Translations under genes and position numbers: made by a program
Source of the DNA: Mycobacterium sp. ITM-2016-00316
GTDB lineage: Bacteria > Actinomycetota > Actinomycetes > Mycobacteriales > Mycobacteriaceae
Length of the DNA stretch: 64,000 nt
Reading direction: 5' to 3'
Assembly: GCF_002968335.2 (NCBI RefSeq)
Contig: NZ_CP134398.1
Location: 3,968,001-4,032,000, forward strand
Notes under the pieces: generated by a model
Seen by the model: only the letters and a program-made list of their open reading frames with translations
Database searches by the model: none
What the model was told of the DNA's origin: nothing
In this document: positions 1 through 9,499 of the stretch, one piece after another
Layout: the number at the start of each line of letters is the position of its first letter
Numbering within the stretch: position 1 is the first letter of the stretch

Positions 1-420
1 CTGATCGCCTGTGAGGTCATCACGCCCGGCGGCAACTGGTCGAGCTATCCCGCCCACAAGCACGACGAGAACACCGAGCTCGAAACCCAGCTGGAAGAGA
101 TCTACTACTTCGAAATCGATGACAGCCCAGCAGGGACAACGGGATTCGGCTACCACCGGGTGTTCGGCACTCCGGAGCGCCCCATCGAGGTGCTCGAAGA
201 GGTCCGCTCCGGCGATGTCGTGCTGGTGCCGCACGGCTATCACGGGCCATCGATCGCGGCGCCCGGCCACCACATGTACTACCTCAACGTGATGGCCGGG
301 TCCGGTCCCGACCGCGCCTGGCTGATCTGCGACAACCCCGACCACACCTGGCTACGCAGCAGCTGGGCACACCAGGAAATCGATCCGCGCCTGCCGATGC
401 GCAAGACCCAAGGAGCCTGA
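1..420 (+). CDS. iolB: 5-deoxy-glucuronate isomerase IolB (5' end outside window)
   Basis: This is the C-terminal part of IolB, which converts 5-deoxy-glucuronate to 2-deoxy-5-keto-gluconate in myo-inositol breakdown in the cytosol. Frame 1 is open from the first base to TGA at 418-420 (139 codons visible). Family features are the metal-site-like segment PAHKHDE near the left end, the LEEIYYF strand and the VPHGYHGP turn of the cupin fold. It lies 3 bp upstream of iolD on the same strand, so it belongs to the inositol operon, whose promoter and probably iolC lie to the left. The assignment is firm; only the start is unseen. Confidence 0.93.
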   Translation: MIACEVITPGGNWSSYPAHKHDENTELETQLEEIYYFEIDDSPAGTTGFGYHRVFGTPERPIEVLEEVRSGDVVLVPHGYHGPSIAAPGHHMYYLNVMAGSGPDRAWLICDNPDHTWLRSSWAHQEIDPRLPMRKTQGA

Positions 421-423
421 CCC

Positions 424-2388
424 GTGGTTTCCACCGCGCCGAAGTCAACCGAGAAGCTGGCCGACACCGAGTCCTCCGTGCGACTCACCGTCGCGCAGGC
501 CACCATTCGGTTCCTCGCCAACCAGTACGTCGAACACGACGGCGAGCGCACCAAATTCTTCGCCGGCTGCTTCGGCATCTTCGGGCACGGCAACGTGGCC
601 GGGCTGGGCCAGGCGCTGCTGCAGGATGAGGTCGAGTCGCGGCAGGCCGGCCGCGAACCGGGATTGAAGTACGTGCTCGGCCGCAACGAGCAGGCCATGG
701 TGCACAGCGCCGTCGCCTACGCCCGGCAGAAGGACCGCCTGCAGACCTGGGCCGTCACCGCCAGCGTCGGCCCCGGCTCGACCAACATGCTCACCGGCGC
801 CGCACTGGCGACGATCAACCGGCTGCCGGTGCTGCTGCTGCCCGCCGACACCTTCGCCACCCGGGTCAGCTCCCCGGTGCTGCAGGAACTCGAACTGCCG
901 GCCTCCGGCGATGTCACCGTCAACGACGCGTTCAAGCCATTGTCGCGGTACTTCGACCGGGTATGGCGGCCCGAGCAGCTGCCCGCCGCACTGCTGGGCG
1001 CTATGCGGGTACTGACCGATCCCGTCGAGACGGGCGCCGCGACGGTGTCCATCCCGCAGGATGTGCAGGCCGAGGCGCACGACTGGCCGGAATCGCTGTT
1101 CGCCGAACGTACCTGGCATATCGCCCGGCCGTTGCCGGAGCGTTCGGTGATCGCCCGCGCCGCCGAGGTCATCGCGTCCGCCTCCAAACCGCTGATCGTG
1201 GCCGGCGGCGGGCTGCACTACGCGTTCGGCGAAGAAGCGCTGGCCACGTTCTGCGAGCAGACCGGCATCCCGGTCGCCGAGAGCCAGGCCGGCAAGGGCT
1301 CGCTGCGCTACGACCACCCGCAGAGTGTCGGCGCCATCGGTTCGACCGGCACCACCGCAGCCAACGCGCTGGCCGCCGAGGCCGACGTGGTCATCGGGAT
1401 CGGGACCCGGTACAGCGATTTCACGTCCGCTTCACGCACGGCGTTCAACAACCCCGATGTGCGGTTCGTGAACATCAACGTCGCCTCGCTGGACTCGGTC
1501 AAGCAGGGCGGCATCAGCGTGGTCTCCGACGCGCGCGAGGCGCTCGAGGCACTGGCACCCGCCCTGTCCGATTACCGCGTGAGCGACGAATACCGTTCCC
1601 GGGTCAGCGAACTCGCTACCGAGTGGGAGGACACCGTGTCCTCGGTATACGCCACCGAGGACGGTGTGCCACTGAACCAGAGTCAGGTCATCGGCCTGGT
1701 CAACACCCTGTCCGACCCGCGCGATGTGGTGGTGTGTGCGGCCGGTTCGATGCCCGGTGATCTGCACAAGCTGTGGCGCACCCGGGACCGCAAGGGTTAC
1801 CACGTCGAGTACGGCTTCTCCTGCATGGGCTACGAGATCGCCGGTGGCATCGGGGTCCGGATGGGCGCACCGGACCGCGATGTGTTCATCATGGTCGGCG
1901 ACGGTTCCTACCTGATGATGGCCACCGAGATCGCCACGGCGGTGCAGGAAGGCATCAAGGTGATCCCGGTGCTCGTGCAGAACCACGGATTCGCTTCCAT
2001 CGGCGGGCTTTCGGAGTCCCTCGGTTCGCAGCGCTTCGGCACCGCCTACCGCTACCGCGGTGCCGACGGCCGACTCGACGGCGACAAGCTGCCGGTCGAT
2101 CTGGCCGCCAACGCCGCGAGCCTGGGTGCCGATGTCATCAAGGTCGCCACCGCCGCCGAATTCGCCGACGCGGTGAAGGTCGCCAAGTCCGCCGACGTCA
2201 CCACGGTCATCTACGTGGAGACCGACCCGCGAATCTACGCCCCGGACAGCTTCTCCTGGTGGGACGTCCCCGTCAGTCAAGTATCGACATTGGCCTCCAC
2301 ACAAGATGCCTACGCGCGGTACTCGGACTGGAAGAAAGTACAACGTCCACTTCTCCGCCCGTCTGACCAATTCCCGTCCGACCGCTAA
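424..2388 (+). CDS. iolD: 3D-(3,5/4)-trihydroxycyclohexane-1,2-dione acylhydrolase IolD
   Basis: IolD is a thiamine-diphosphate enzyme that hydrolytically opens the inositol-derived cyclohexanedione ring to 5-deoxy-glucuronate. The 654-residue length fits the family. The N-terminal PYR-type domain carries the expected Glu in RNEQAMVHS (about residue 89), a central domain follows, and the C-terminal domain has the ThDP/Mg motif VGDGSY (about 490) with the downstream Asn of VLVQNHGF. The start is GTG at 424, with AAGGAG at 409-414 inside the end of iolB; the 3-bp gap suggests translational coupling. Its neighbours iolB, iolE and iolG confirm the pathway. Confidence 0.95.
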   Translation: MVSTAPKSTEKLADTESSVRLTVAQATIRFLANQYVEHDGERTKFFAGCFGIFGHGNVAGLGQALLQDEVESRQAGREPGLKYVLGRNEQAMVHSAVAYARQKDRLQTWAVTASVGPGSTNMLTGAALATINRLPVLLLPADTFATRVSSPVLQELELPASGDVTVNDAFKPLSRYFDRVWRPEQLPAALLGAMRVLTDPVETGAATVSIPQDVQAEAHDWPESLFAERTWHIARPLPERSVIARAAEVIASASKPLIVAGGGLHYAFGEEALATFCEQTGIPVAESQAGKGSLRYDHPQSVGAIGSTGTTAANALAAEADVVIGIGTRYSDFTSASRTAFNNPDVRFVNINVASLDSVKQGGISVVSDAREALEALAPALSDYRVSDEYRSRVSELATEWEDTVSSVYATEDGVPLNQSQVIGLVNTLSDPRDVVVCAAGSMPGDLHKLWRTRDRKGYHVEYGFSCMGYEIAGGIGVRMGAPDRDVFIMVGDGSYLMMATEIATAVQEGIKVIPVLVQNHGFASIGGLSESLGSQRFGTAYRYRGADGRLDGDKLPVDLAANAASLGADVIKVATAAEFADAVKVAKSADVTTVIYVETDPRIYAPDSFSWWDVPVSQVSTLASTQDAYARYSDWKKVQRPLLRPSDQFPSDR

Positions 2389-2400
2389 AGGAAAAGTTCG

Positions 2401-3306
2401 ATGTCGTCAATTCTCGTGGGATCCGCCCCGGACTCCTGGGGCGTCTGGTTCCCCGACGATCCACAGCAGACCCCGTACACCCGATTCCTGGACGAGGTCG
2501 CCGAATCCGGTTACGAGTGGATCGAACTGGGGCCGTACGGCTACCTGCCCACCGATCCGGAGCAGCTCTCCGACGAGCTCGCCACACGCAACCTCAAGCT
2601 GTCGGCCGGCACGGTGTTCGAACACTTGCATCACGATGACAGCTGGGATGCCGTGTGGTCGCAGATCGAGGATGTCGCCAAGCTGACCGCGGCCGTCGGC
2701 GGCAAACACGTCGTCGTCATCCCGGAGATGTGGCGCGACCCGGCGACGGGTGCGGTGCTGGAAGACCGCAACCTCACCACCGAGCAGTGGCGCAAGAAGA
2801 CCCAGGGCATGAACGAACTGGGCAAGGCCATGTTCGAGAAGTACGGTGTGCGTGCGCAATACCACCCGCATGCCGACAGCCACGTCGACACCGAGGAGAA
2901 CGTGTACCGCTTCCTCGACGGCACCGACGGCGAGTTCGTCAACTTGTGTCTGGACACCGGGCACATCAGCTACTGCGGCGGCGACAACATCGCGATCATC
3001 CGCCGCGCCCCGGAGCGCATCGGCTACCTGCATCTCAAGCAGGTCGACCCCGAGGTACGCGCCAAGGTCGAGGCCGAGGACCTGCCGTTCGGTGAGGCCG
3101 TCAAGCTCGGCGCGATGATCGAACCGCCCCTTGGTATTCCGGAGATGCCGCCGCTGCTCGCCGAGATCGAGAAGCTCGGTATCGACGTGTTCGCGATCGT
3201 CGAGCAGGACATGTACCCCTGCGAGGTCGACGCACCCCTGCCCATCGCCCAGCGCACCCGGAAATATCTGGGCTCGTGTGGCGTGCCCTCCGTTCGTTTC
3301 GACTAG
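2401..3306 (+). CDS. iolE: Inosose dehydratase IolE (TIM barrel)
   Basis: This 301-residue protein is a sugar-isomerase-like TIM barrel and fits IolE, which dehydrates 2-keto-myo-inositol (scyllo-inosose) to the diketone used by IolD. The N-terminus GSAPDSWGVWFPDD is typical of IolE. Metal-site residues are visible in YHPHADSHVDTEE and in CLDTGHISYCGGD, and the closing Glu is in AIVEQDMYP. The ATG at 2401 follows AAAGGAAAA after a 12-bp gap from iolD. It is the third gene of the operon. Confidence is high because of length, motifs and neighbours. Confidence 0.93.
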   Translation: MSSILVGSAPDSWGVWFPDDPQQTPYTRFLDEVAESGYEWIELGPYGYLPTDPEQLSDELATRNLKLSAGTVFEHLHHDDSWDAVWSQIEDVAKLTAAVGGKHVVVIPEMWRDPATGAVLEDRNLTTEQWRKKTQGMNELGKAMFEKYGVRAQYHPHADSHVDTEENVYRFLDGTDGEFVNLCLDTGHISYCGGDNIAIIRRAPERIGYLHLKQVDPEVRAKVEAEDLPFGEAVKLGAMIEPPLGIPEMPPLLAEIEKLGIDVFAIVEQDMYPCEVDAPLPIAQRTRKYLGSCGVPSVRFD

Positions 3307-3325
3307 ATCTGTAGGAGTTCAGGAC

Positions 3326-4369
3326 ATGTCCGACCTTCGCGTCGCCGTGCTCGGCGTCGGCATCATGGGCGCCGATCACGTCGCCCGCTTGACCAGCCGC
3401 ATCTCCGGGGCTCGGGTCGTGGTCGTCAATGACTTCGTCGCCGAGAAGGCCGAGCAGATCGCGGCAGGCATCGAGGGATGTCGCGCCATCGCCGATCCGC
3501 TCGACGCCATTGCCGCCCCCGAGGTCGATGCCGTGGTGCTGGCCACCCCCGGCCCCACGCACGAGAAGCAGTTGCTCTCCTGCCTCGACCACGGCAAGCC
3601 CGTGCTGTGCGAGAAGCCGCTGACCACAGATGCGGCCACGTCTTTGGAGATCGTCAGACGCGAGGCCGAACTGGGCAAGCGCCTCATCCAGGTGGGCTTC
3701 ATGCGCCGCTTCGACCACGAGTACGCGCAGTTGAAGGCACTGCTGGACTCGGGCGACCTGGGCCGCGCGCTGGTAATGCACTGCGCACACCGCAACCCCG
3801 CCGTCCCGAACGGTTTCGACAGCGCCATGGTCGTCCGCGATTCGCTGGTGCACGAGGTGGACGTGACGCGCTTCCTGTTCGACGAAGAGATCGTCTCGAT
3901 CCAGATCATCACGCCGTCGGCCAATCCCGGTGCGCCGGAGGGTCTTGCGGACCCGCAGATCGCGATCCTGCGCACGGCATCGGGCCGGCACGTGGACGTC
4001 GAGCTGTTCGTCACCACCGGGGTGGCCTACGAGGTACGCACCGAGGTCGTCGCCGAGAAGGGCAGCGCGATGATCGGACTCGACGTCAACCTGGTCCGGT
4101 CGCGCAGCGACGGCTCGCGCGGTGGCCAGATCACCCCCGGTTTCCGTGAGCGCTTCGGACAGGCCTACGACACCGAGTTCCAGCGTTGGGTGGACGCGGT
4201 ATCGACCGGTGTAACGGGCGGTGACTCCGCCACCAATTATGTCGATGGTCCGTCGGCGTGGGACGGCTACGCCGCGGCCGCGGTCTGCGAAGCCGGCGTG
4301 GAATCGCTGAACAGCGGTCTGCCCGTCGAGGTCGCGATGGTCGATCGCGTATCCATCACCGGGGCGTGA
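3326..4369 (+). CDS. iolG: Inositol 2-dehydrogenase-like Gfo/Idh/MocA oxidoreductase IolG
   Basis: A 347-residue NAD(P)-dependent oxidoreductase that most likely oxidises myo-inositol to scyllo-inosose, the first step of the pathway. It has an N-terminal Rossmann fold with GVGIMG (residues 10-15), the EKP motif with Lys97 and the Asp172/His176 pair of RDSLVHEVDV, which together match the IolG catalytic triad. The start chosen is ATG 3326, preceded by TAGGAG at 3312-3317; a longer open frame upstream runs into iolE and lacks homology. Substrate choice among inositol isomers cannot be decided from the sequence. Confidence 0.9.
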   Translation: MSDLRVAVLGVGIMGADHVARLTSRISGARVVVVNDFVAEKAEQIAAGIEGCRAIADPLDAIAAPEVDAVVLATPGPTHEKQLLSCLDHGKPVLCEKPLTTDAATSLEIVRREAELGKRLIQVGFMRRFDHEYAQLKALLDSGDLGRALVMHCAHRNPAVPNGFDSAMVVRDSLVHEVDVTRFLFDEEIVSIQIITPSANPGAPEGLADPQIAILRTASGRHVDVELFVTTGVAYEVRTEVVAEKGSAMIGLDVNLVRSRSDGSRGGQITPGFRERFGQAYDTEFQRWVDAVSTGVTGGDSATNYVDGPSAWDGYAAAAVCEAGVESLNSGLPVEVAMVDRVSITGA

Positions 4370-4370
4370 C

Positions 4371-5246
4371 GTGAAGATCGCGCTGGATCCCACACCGTTC
4401 CATCACGATTACGACCTGCTCGACTTCCCGAAGCTGGTCGCCGAGCTGGGCTACGAGTACCTACAGCTGACCCCACACCGGGATTTCATCCCGTTCTTCA
4501 ACCACCCGCGCGCCAATGACGATCTGGTGGCCAAGTTCCGCAAGGCGTGCGCCGACGCGGGCGTCGGAATCGCCTCGGTGTTGCCGGTGCTGCGCTGGGC
4601 CAGCCCCGATCCGGACGCCCGTGAGGCCGCGGTGCGCAACTGGAAGCGCGTCCTGCAGATCACCGTGGACCTGGGGGTCAACGTGATCAACACCGAGTTC
4701 TCCGGCCGTCCGGAGAAGGCCGAGGAATCGGAGCGGGCGTTCTTCCGGTCCATGGAGGAACTGCTGCCCATCATCGAGCGTGAGGGCATCGACGTCCGGA
4801 TCGACCCGCACCCCGACGATTTCGTCGAGGACGGCATGGAGGCGCTGCGCATCATCCGCGGCGTCAACTCACCGAACATCGGCATGGTCTACGTCGCCTG
4901 CCACAGCTTCCACATGGGCGGCAACATGGCCGAGATCATCCGGGCGGCCGGCGACACACTGCGTCTGGTGCACGTCGCCGACACCATGGACCACCACCGC
5001 AGCCACGGCCTGCGTTACATCACCAACCCGCCGGGCAATCCGGTGCGAGTCCACCAACACCTCAAGATCGGCGATGGCGATGTCGACTGGAACGAATTCT
5101 TCTCCAGCCTGGCCGAAATCGGCTTCTACGACCGCGATGACACGGTGATGGTGTCATCCGTATTCGCCGAGGACGAGACGGCGCACGAAATATCGCGCTA
5201 CCAACTGAAGACCATGACCGAATACGTCGCAAAGTACGGAAAGTAG
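4371..5246 (+). CDS. IolH-like sugar phosphate isomerase/epimerase (TIM barrel)
   Basis: A 291-residue AP-endonuclease-2-fold TIM barrel. Its place between iolG and mmsA, and the segments TPFHHDYDLLDFP, RIDPHPDDF and LVHVADTMDHH, point to the IolH type found in actinobacterial inositol clusters. The exact reaction of IolH is not firmly known in the family. Metal ligands are probably the Glu of NTEFSGR, the His/Asp of DPHPDD and the His of HVADTM. The start is GTG at 4371, one base after the iolG stop, so the two are coupled. An alternative role is a second inosose dehydratase or isomerase. Confidence 0.82.
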   Translation: MKIALDPTPFHHDYDLLDFPKLVAELGYEYLQLTPHRDFIPFFNHPRANDDLVAKFRKACADAGVGIASVLPVLRWASPDPDAREAAVRNWKRVLQITVDLGVNVINTEFSGRPEKAEESERAFFRSMEELLPIIEREGIDVRIDPHPDDFVEDGMEALRIIRGVNSPNIGMVYVACHSFHMGGNMAEIIRAAGDTLRLVHVADTMDHHRSHGLRYITNPPGNPVRVHQHLKIGDGDVDWNEFFSSLAEIGFYDRDDTVMVSSVFAEDETAHEISRYQLKTMTEYVAKYGK

Positions 5247-5248
5247 CC

Positions 5249-6739
5249 ATGACACACACGATTTCCCATTGGATGAACAACACGTCCTTCGCGGGCGCCA
5301 GTAGCGCCAATGCGCCGGTGACCAATCCGGCGACCGGGCAGGTCACCGGCCAGGTGGCCCTGGGCAGCGTCGAGGATGCCCGCGTGGTCATCGATGCCGC
5401 CGCAGCCGCCTTCCCGGCCTGGCGCGACACCTCACTGGCCAAACGCACCCAGGTGCTCTTCGCCTTCCGCGAACTGCTCAACGAACGCAAGGGCGAGCTG
5501 GCAGAGATCATCACCAGCGAGCACGGCAAGGTCGTCTCCGACGCCCTCGGCGAAGTGGCCCGCGGCCAGGAAGTCGTCGAGTTCGCCTGCGGAATACCGC
5601 ATCTGCTCAAGGGCGGATTCACCGAGAACGCCTCCACCAAGGTCGACGTCTACTCCATCCGCCAAGCCCTGGGCCCCGTCGGGATCATCTCCCCGTTCAA
5701 CTTCCCCGCCATGGTGCCCATGTGGTTCTTCCCCGTCGCCATCGCCTGCGGCAACACCGTCATCCTCAAACCCTCCGAAAAAGACCCCTCCGCCTCGCTG
5801 TGGCTGGCCGCACTGTGGAAAGAAGCCGGCCTGCCCGACGGCGTGTTCAACGTCCTGCAAGGCGACAAAACCGTCGTCGACGAACTACTCACCAACCCCA
5901 AGATCAAATCGGTGTCCTTCGTCGGCTCCACCCCCATCGCCCAGTACGTGTACGCCACCGGCACCGCCGCGGGCAAACGCGTCCAAGCCCTGGGCGGAGC
6001 CAAAAACCACGCCGTCATCCTGCCCGACGCCGACCTCGACCTGGCCGCCGACGCCATGGTCAACGCCGGCTTCGGCTCCGCGGGCGAACGCTGCATGGCC
6101 ATCTCGGCGTGCGTGGCCGTCGGCCCCGTCGCCGACGACCTCATCGCCAAAATCACCGAACGCACCGTCGGCCTCAAGATCGGCGACGGCACCAAAGACT
6201 CCGATATGGGCCCCCTGGTCACCAAAGCCCACCGCGACAAAGTCGCCTCCTACATCGACGCCGGTGAAGCCGACGGCGCCAAGGTCGTCGTCGACGGCCG
6301 CAACGTCACCGCGGACGGCGGAGCCGAGGGCTTCTGGCTCGGACCCACCCTGCTCGACAACGTCACCCCCGAGATGAGCGTCTACACCGACGAAATCTTC
6401 GGCCCCGTCCTGTCCGTCCTGCGCGTCGACACCTACGACCAAGCACTCGAACTCATCAACACCAACCCCTACGGCAACGGCACCGCCATCTTCACCAACG
6501 ACGGCGGCGCCGCCCGACGCTTCCAAAACGAAGTCGAGGTCGGCATGGTCGGCATCAACGTCCCCATCCCGGTTCCCATGGCCTACTACAGCTTCGGCGG
6601 CTGGAAAGCCTCCCTGTTCGGCGACAGCCACGCCCACGGCATGGACGGCGTCCACTTCTTCACCCGCCAAAAAGCCATCACCAGCCGCTGGCTGGACCCC
6701 AGCCACGGCGGCATCAACCTCGGCTTCCCCACCAATTAA
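5249..6739 (+). CDS. mmsA: CoA-acylating methylmalonate-semialdehyde dehydrogenase MmsA/IolA
   Basis: A 496-residue aldehyde dehydrogenase that oxidises malonate or methylmalonate semialdehyde to acetyl- or propionyl-CoA, the last step of inositol (and valine) degradation. The catalytic Cys is residue 282 in AGERCMAIS. The segment GGAKNHAVILPDAD, instead of the usual LGG with a catalytic Glu, is typical of the CoA-dependent MMSDH group. The N-terminal SPFNFPAMVPMWF and the EIFGPVL motif are also present. It starts at ATG 5249, two bases after the preceding stop. The codon choice is strikingly C-rich from about 5640 onward. A strong hairpin follows the stop. Confidence 0.94.
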   Translation: MTHTISHWMNNTSFAGASSANAPVTNPATGQVTGQVALGSVEDARVVIDAAAAAFPAWRDTSLAKRTQVLFAFRELLNERKGELAEIITSEHGKVVSDALGEVARGQEVVEFACGIPHLLKGGFTENASTKVDVYSIRQALGPVGIISPFNFPAMVPMWFFPVAIACGNTVILKPSEKDPSASLWLAALWKEAGLPDGVFNVLQGDKTVVDELLTNPKIKSVSFVGSTPIAQYVYATGTAAGKRVQALGGAKNHAVILPDADLDLAADAMVNAGFGSAGERCMAISACVAVGPVADDLIAKITERTVGLKIGDGTKDSDMGPLVTKAHRDKVASYIDAGEADGAKVVVDGRNVTADGGAEGFWLGPTLLDNVTPEMSVYTDEIFGPVLSVLRVDTYDQALELINTNPYGNGTAIFTNDGGAARRFQNEVEVGMVGINVPIPVPMAYYSFGGWKASLFGDSHAHGMDGVHFFTRQKAITSRWLDPSHGGINLGFPTN

Positions 6740-6740
6740 T

Positions 6741-6787
6741 CTCCCGCGAGCGTGCGTGTCCGAAGCCGACACGCCGCTCGCGGGGAG
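6741..6787. repeat. Extragenic palindrome / hairpin after mmsA
   Basis: A 20-nt arm at 6741-6760 pairs with 6768-6787 around a 7-nt loop, with one bulged base on each side. There is no T run, so it is either a transcription-attenuating or mRNA-stabilising stem, or a member of a mycobacterial extragenic palindrome family. Its loop-side core CCGACACGCCGC recurs in another palindrome at 43692-43747. Confidence 0.75.
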
Positions 6788-6820
6788 GACAGTGCGCACG
6801 CTCGCGATCGAGGAGGATCC

Positions 6821-7672
6821 ATGTCCACACCCCAACTCGTCGCCACCGCGTGGACCAGCGCCGGCGATGTGTCGCCGATGCTCAACCCGGCGACGAGTCC
6901 GGTACCGATCGCGGATCGGCTGGCCGCGATAGCCGAGGCGGGCTTTGTCGGCTTCGGGCTGATCGCCGATGACCTCATTGCGGTCCGCGAGGGGATCGGA
7001 TTCGCGGCGCTGCGGGACATGGCCGCCGAGGCCGCGCTCACCCATATCGAGATCGAGTTGATCGAGAGGTGGTGGATTCCGCGCGGGCGACTCGGTCACT
7101 CCTACGATGTGCGGGACCTGCTGTTCGAGGCGGCGGATACTCTCTGCCCGGCCTTCATCAAGATCGGCTCCGAACAGGCGGCCCGCACCGGAGATCTCCT
7201 CGACGTGGTCGCTCCCCTGCGTGAGCTCGGGGCGCAGGCCGAGGCGCACGGCACCAGGATCGCGATCGAACCCATGCCGTTCTCGATCATCGACACCGTA
7301 CCGGCGGGCGCCGCGCTCGCACGCGCGGCCGCGCACCCGGCGGTCGGGCTGCTCATCGACGCGTGGCACGTGTTCCGGGCCGGCACCACGATCGGTGATC
7401 TCGCCCGGTCACTGACCCCGGAGATCATCTTCGGCGTCGAACTCGATGACGCCGCCGACGATATCGTCGGCACCCTGTTCGAGGACACCGTGCACAACCG
7501 GCTGCTCTGCGGCGATGGGTCCTTCGACCTGGTCGGGCTGATCGAGCTGTTGCGCTACTTCGGGTTTCGTGGACCGTGGGGCGTGGAGATCCTGTCCTCC
7601 GAGTTCCGGAGGCTCCCGGTGGCGCACGCGTTGAAGCTCGCCGCAGAGTCCGCGGCCGCGGTGCTCGTCTAG
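6821..7672 (+). CDS. Sugar phosphate isomerase/epimerase (TIM barrel), inositol-cluster associated
   Basis: A 283-residue xylose-isomerase-like TIM barrel, the third protein of this fold in the cluster. Visible barrel motifs are HIEIELIERWW, RIAIEPMPF, LLIDAWH and FGVELDDA; the Glu/Asp/His residues in these strands are the likely divalent metal ligands. The start at ATG 6821 is fixed by a perfect AGGAGG at 6811-6816; an upstream in-frame start would read through the palindrome. It may be an inosose isomerase (IolI-like) or an unrelated sugar epimerase; its function is inferred only from fold and location. It is 81 bp from mmsA, beyond the hairpin. Confidence 0.8.
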   Translation: MSTPQLVATAWTSAGDVSPMLNPATSPVPIADRLAAIAEAGFVGFGLIADDLIAVREGIGFAALRDMAAEAALTHIEIELIERWWIPRGRLGHSYDVRDLLFEAADTLCPAFIKIGSEQAARTGDLLDVVAPLRELGAQAEAHGTRIAIEPMPFSIIDTVPAGAALARAAAHPAVGLLIDAWHVFRAGTTIGDLARSLTPEIIFGVELDDAADDIVGTLFEDTVHNRLLCGDGSFDLVGLIELLRYFGFRGPWGVEILSSEFRRLPVAHALKLAAESAAAVLV

Positions 7673-7833
7673 ACAACGACTTCGAGCCACGCGCGAGAAC
7701 GTCCGAGCGACATCCGTGCCTCATTTCCTCCTCGTCGACGCCCCTACTTCGCGACTTGCTATTAGAATTCGGCTAGCTGGCCTACGCCTATCCCCCGGAC
7801 CTCGGGATGTGCGCCCTGATCCGGAGGATTGTC

Positions 7834-9471
7834 GTGAGCCGCTTTACGGACAACATGTTTGCGAACGCTCAATGGAGCGTCAACGGGATGGTGACGGGTG
7901 AACCCGACCACCCGGTCCGCCACACCTGGCGTGAAATCCATGACCTCGCGCGCCGGGTCGCCGGCGGCCTCGCCGCCGCGGGCGTCGGGCACGGCGACGC
8001 TGTCGGCGTGCTGGCGGGCGCGCCCGTGGAGATTGCCCCCACCGCACAGGGACTGTGGATGCGCGGTGCCAGCATCACGATGTTGCACCAGCCGACGCCC
8101 CGGACCGATCTGGTGTCGTGGGCCCTGGACACCATCAGCGTCATCGACATGATCGCAGCCAAGACCGTGATCGTCTCCGATCCCTTCATGGCCGCCGTTC
8201 CCATCTTGGAAGAGCACGGCGTCACGGTCCTGACGGTGGCCGAGTTACTGACCGCAGACGGCATCGGACCGGTCCGCACCACTGGCAACGACATTGCATT
8301 GCTGCAGCTGACGTCCGGCTCGACCGGGTCACCCAAGGCCGTCCAGATCACCCACGACAACCTTGTCGCCAATGCCGATGCGATGTTCGTCGGGGCCGAG
8401 GTCGATACCGACACCGACGTGATCGTGAGCTGGCTGCCGCTGTTCCACGATATGGGCATGACCGGATTCCTCACGGTGCCGATGTATTTCGGCGCCGAAC
8501 TGGTCAAGATCACACCGATGGACTTCCTCACCGACATCCTGCTGTGGCCGAGGCTGATCGACAAGTACGCGGGCACGATGACCGCGGCGCCCAACTTTGC
8601 GTACGCCCTGCTCGCCAAACGGCTCCGCAGACAGGCGAGAGTCGGGGACTTCGACCTCTCCACCCTGCGCTGGGCACTGTCCGGGTCCGAACACGTGGAA
8701 CCGGCAGACGTCGAGGAACTCATCGAGGTGGGTAGACCGTTCGGGCTACGGCCGGAAGCCGTACTGCCCGCCTACGGAATGGCCGAAACCACTGTCGCGG
8801 TGTCTTTTTCCGAATGTGGCGGCGGTCTCGTGGTCGACGAGGTCGACACCGATCTGCTGGCCGTGCTGGGCCAGGCCGTTCCGGCGAACAACCGCAGCAG
8901 AACCACCAGGCTGGCCTGCCTCGGCCCTTTGCTGGACGGACTCGAGGCCCGCATCATCGGCGAGGCCGGCGACCTGATGGCGGCGCGCAGTGTCGGCGTG
9001 ATCGAACTGCGCGGCGGGCCCGTGACGCGCGGCTACCTCACCAAGGGTGGATTCGTCGGGGCCCGGAATACCCAAGGATGGTATGACACCGGCGATCTCG
9101 GGTACCTCACCGAGACCGGCAATCTGGTGGTCTGCGGCCGCGTCAAGGACGTGATCATCATGGCGGGACGCAACATCTACCCCACCGACATCGAGCGGGC
9201 CGCGAGCCGAGTCCGGGGTGTGCGTGCGGGGTGCGCGGTCGCGGTACGACTGGATGCCGGCGATGCCCGTGAATCATTCGCCGTCGTCGTCGAATCCAAC
9301 GATTTCGACGATGCCGCCGAGGTCCGCCGGATCAAACATGACATCGCACACGAGGTCGTCACCGAGGTCGACATGCGGCCACGCAACGTGGCGGTGCTGG
9401 GACCGGGTTCGATCCCGAAGACGCCGTCGGGCAAGCTGCGCCGGGCATCGTCCGCCGCACTCGTCGGCTGA
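7834..9471 (+). CDS. FadD-type fatty-acyl-AMP/CoA ligase
   Basis: A 545-residue ANL-superfamily adenylating enzyme that would activate a fatty or other carboxylic acid through an acyl-AMP. The P-loop [10 protein letters not shown], the A5 motif AYGMAETT, the A7 motif YDTGDLGYL, the hinge [18 protein letters not shown] and the C-terminal catalytic Lys in [10 protein letters not shown] are all present. The motif LFHDMGM and the overall pattern resemble mycobacterial FadD proteins of the FAAL-like group, but CoA ligase versus AMP ligase cannot be settled by eye. GTG 7834 is chosen because GGAGG lies at 7823-7827; an ATG at 7807 has no such site. It is monocistronic. Confidence 0.88.
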   Translation: MSRFTDNMFANAQWSVNGMVTGEPDHPVRHTWREIHDLARRVAGGLAAAGVGHGDAVGVLAGAPVEIAPTAQGLWMRGASITMLHQPTPRTDLVSWALDTISVIDMIAAKTVIVSDPFMAAVPILEEHGVTVLTVAELLTADGIGPVRTTGNDIALLQLTSGSTGSPKAVQITHDNLVANADAMFVGAEVDTDTDVIVSWLPLFHDMGMTGFLTVPMYFGAELVKITPMDFLTDILLWPRLIDKYAGTMTAAPNFAYALLAKRLRRQARVGDFDLSTLRWALSGSEHVEPADVEELIEVGRPFGLRPEAVLPAYGMAETTVAVSFSECGGGLVVDEVDTDLLAVLGQAVPANNRSRTTRLACLGPLLDGLEARIIGEAGDLMAARSVGVIELRGGPVTRGYLTKGGFVGARNTQGWYDTGDLGYLTETGNLVVCGRVKDVIIMAGRNIYPTDIERAASRVRGVRAGCAVAVRLDAGDARESFAVVVESNDFDDAAEVRRIKHDIAHEVVTEVDMRPRNVAVLGPGSIPKTPSGKLRRASSAALVG

Positions 9472-9499
9472 CGTTTGCGCTCAGGTCACCGCAGGGTGG

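Noticed and set aside
7740..7833. A sigma-70-type promoter (TAGAAT at 7763-7768) before the fadD-type gene
   Set aside because: No -35 element fits at a suitable spacing and no other support was seen.
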